From: Sulfurovum sp. UBA4779
GTDB taxonomy: Bacteria; Campylobacterota; Campylobacteria; Campylobacterales; Sulfurovaceae
DNA: 64,000 nucleotides
NCBI GenBank assembly: GCA_002403155.1
Contig: DHHF01000001.1
Coordinates: 266,037-330,036 of the forward strand
Reading direction: 5' to 3'
Numbering within the stretch: the stretch's first letter is position 1; the number at the start of each line of letters is the position of its first letter. Below are positions 63,643-64,000 of the stretch, one piece after another. The notes below the pieces were generated by a model that saw only the letters and a program-made list of their open reading frames with translations, had not been told where the DNA came from and made no database searches. Both the position numbers and the translations under genes were made by a program.

Positions 63643-63695
63643 GAGTTTGAGTCACAGGCAAAAAGGGGAAGAGGGGTAACCTGTAACTCAAACTC
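63643..63695. repeat. 53-base long inverted repeat
   Basis: Arms GAGTTTGAGT-C-ACAGG and CCTGT-A-ACTCAAACTC pair over 15 bases with a single C/A mismatch; the 21-base loop is purine-rich with two GGGG runs. Too far from a gene end for a terminator, and without a T-run. Confidence 0.6.
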
Positions 63696-63747
63696 TTACA
63701 ACATGATAGGGTATGAGATTAAATGAAGTATTAATAGACTGATAAGA

Positions 63748-63876
63748 TTATCTAGATTTCTCCTCTACTTCCATCTCATCAGCAATTTCATCCCAGGCCT
63801 TAGCTGTAATATACATTAGAAAAGTCACTATACTAAATCCGATCAATACAACATTTTGAACAATTCCAATATCCAT
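63748..63876 (-). CDS. 42-residue single-helix membrane protein
   Basis: MDIGIVQNVVLIGFSIVTFL is a membrane helix, followed by a charged acidic tail (KAWDEIADEMEVEEKSR). The ATG at 63876 has AAAGGAG 6-7 bases upstream; a longer in-frame start at 63984 has no such site. Unknown function. Confidence 0.55.
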   Translation of the reverse strand: MDIGIVQNVVLIGFSIVTFLMYITAKAWDEIADEMEVEEKSR

Positions 63877-64000
63877 ATTTTTCTCCTTTAAAAAAGATCC
63901 AATAATCGTTGAACCCATACATTTTCTTTGTGCAGATGTATGAAAAACATTAAGGTCAATATAATACTTACGATCAATTGTCAACCGCGGAGTTAAATTA

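Overview
The window looks like a chromosomal segment of a Campylobacterota (epsilonproteobacterial) bacterium of the Sulfurovum/Sulfurimonas type. The evidence is a continuous S10-spc-alpha ribosomal protein run with no rpmD between rpsE and rplO, small typical proteins (92-aa NifU-like, 431-aa MurE, PanD, YbaB), AT-rich intergenic DNA and TATAAT-only promoters. This is inferred from gene content, not from a database search.

Region 1 (1-13.9 kb, almost all minus strand) appears to be a phosphate-related envelope block. It holds the 5' part of a PiT phosphate permease, an outer-membrane porin with an N-terminal coiled coil, and one operon in the order DUF3450 protein, TtpC-like MotA/TolQ/ExbB protein, ExbB, ExbD, TonB, TPR protein and a 1070-aa TonB-dependent receptor. 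Ahead of it lie an Ig-like-repeat lipoprotein and a beta-helix surface protein. Three upstream regions carry 7-4-7 direct-repeat sites resembling PhoB boxes, so I infer a phosphate-starvation-controlled, energised uptake system.

Region 2 (14-37 kb) is core genome: ankyrin protein, YbaB, PanD, a 2Fe-2S ferredoxin, MurE, an Nfu-type scaffold, then rplQ-rpoA-rpsD-rpsK-rpsM-rpmJ-infA-map-secY and the full spc and S10 operons back to rpsJ. After these come an ATPase, the small SRP RNA, tRNA-Ser(GGA), a MORN-type lipoprotein, a YgjP-like metallopeptidase, a zinc-ribbon membrane protein, a periplasmic MsrB-MsrA fusion and a DoxX protein.

Region 3 (37.2-56.3 kb) is a mobile defence island. It starts with a tRNA-3'-end-like remnant, a 36-bp repeat, a tyrosine integrase and an AlpA/excisionase-like protein. 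It then holds one long minus-strand operon of ten genes: SspB-like DUF4007 protein, SspC-like ATPase, SspD/DndC-like sulfurtransferase, a DUF262/DGQxR-like protein, a HEPN (Rx4H) protein, DptF-, DptG- and DptH-like proteins, a 27-aa membrane peptide and a 122-aa protein. The same 36-bp repeat (33 of 36 bases identical) recurs at 56.24 kb. This is a DNA phosphorothioation modification/restriction system of the SspBCD plus Dpt/SspFGH layout. The coupled, very AT-rich DUF262-like/HEPN pair set between the modification and restriction modules is the most unusual part.

Region 4 (56.3-64 kb) is further accessory DNA: a coupled pair of unknown genes, a NERD-domain protein with a topoisomerase-type zinc ribbon, small membrane proteins, a protein with an internal duplication, an XRE-like regulator with repeated operators, a DUF5677-like protein, a second recombinase and a 660-base gene-free stretch rich in inverted repeats. 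If the tRNA remnant is a true attachment site, the intact tRNA should lie beyond the right edge of the window on the minus strand.
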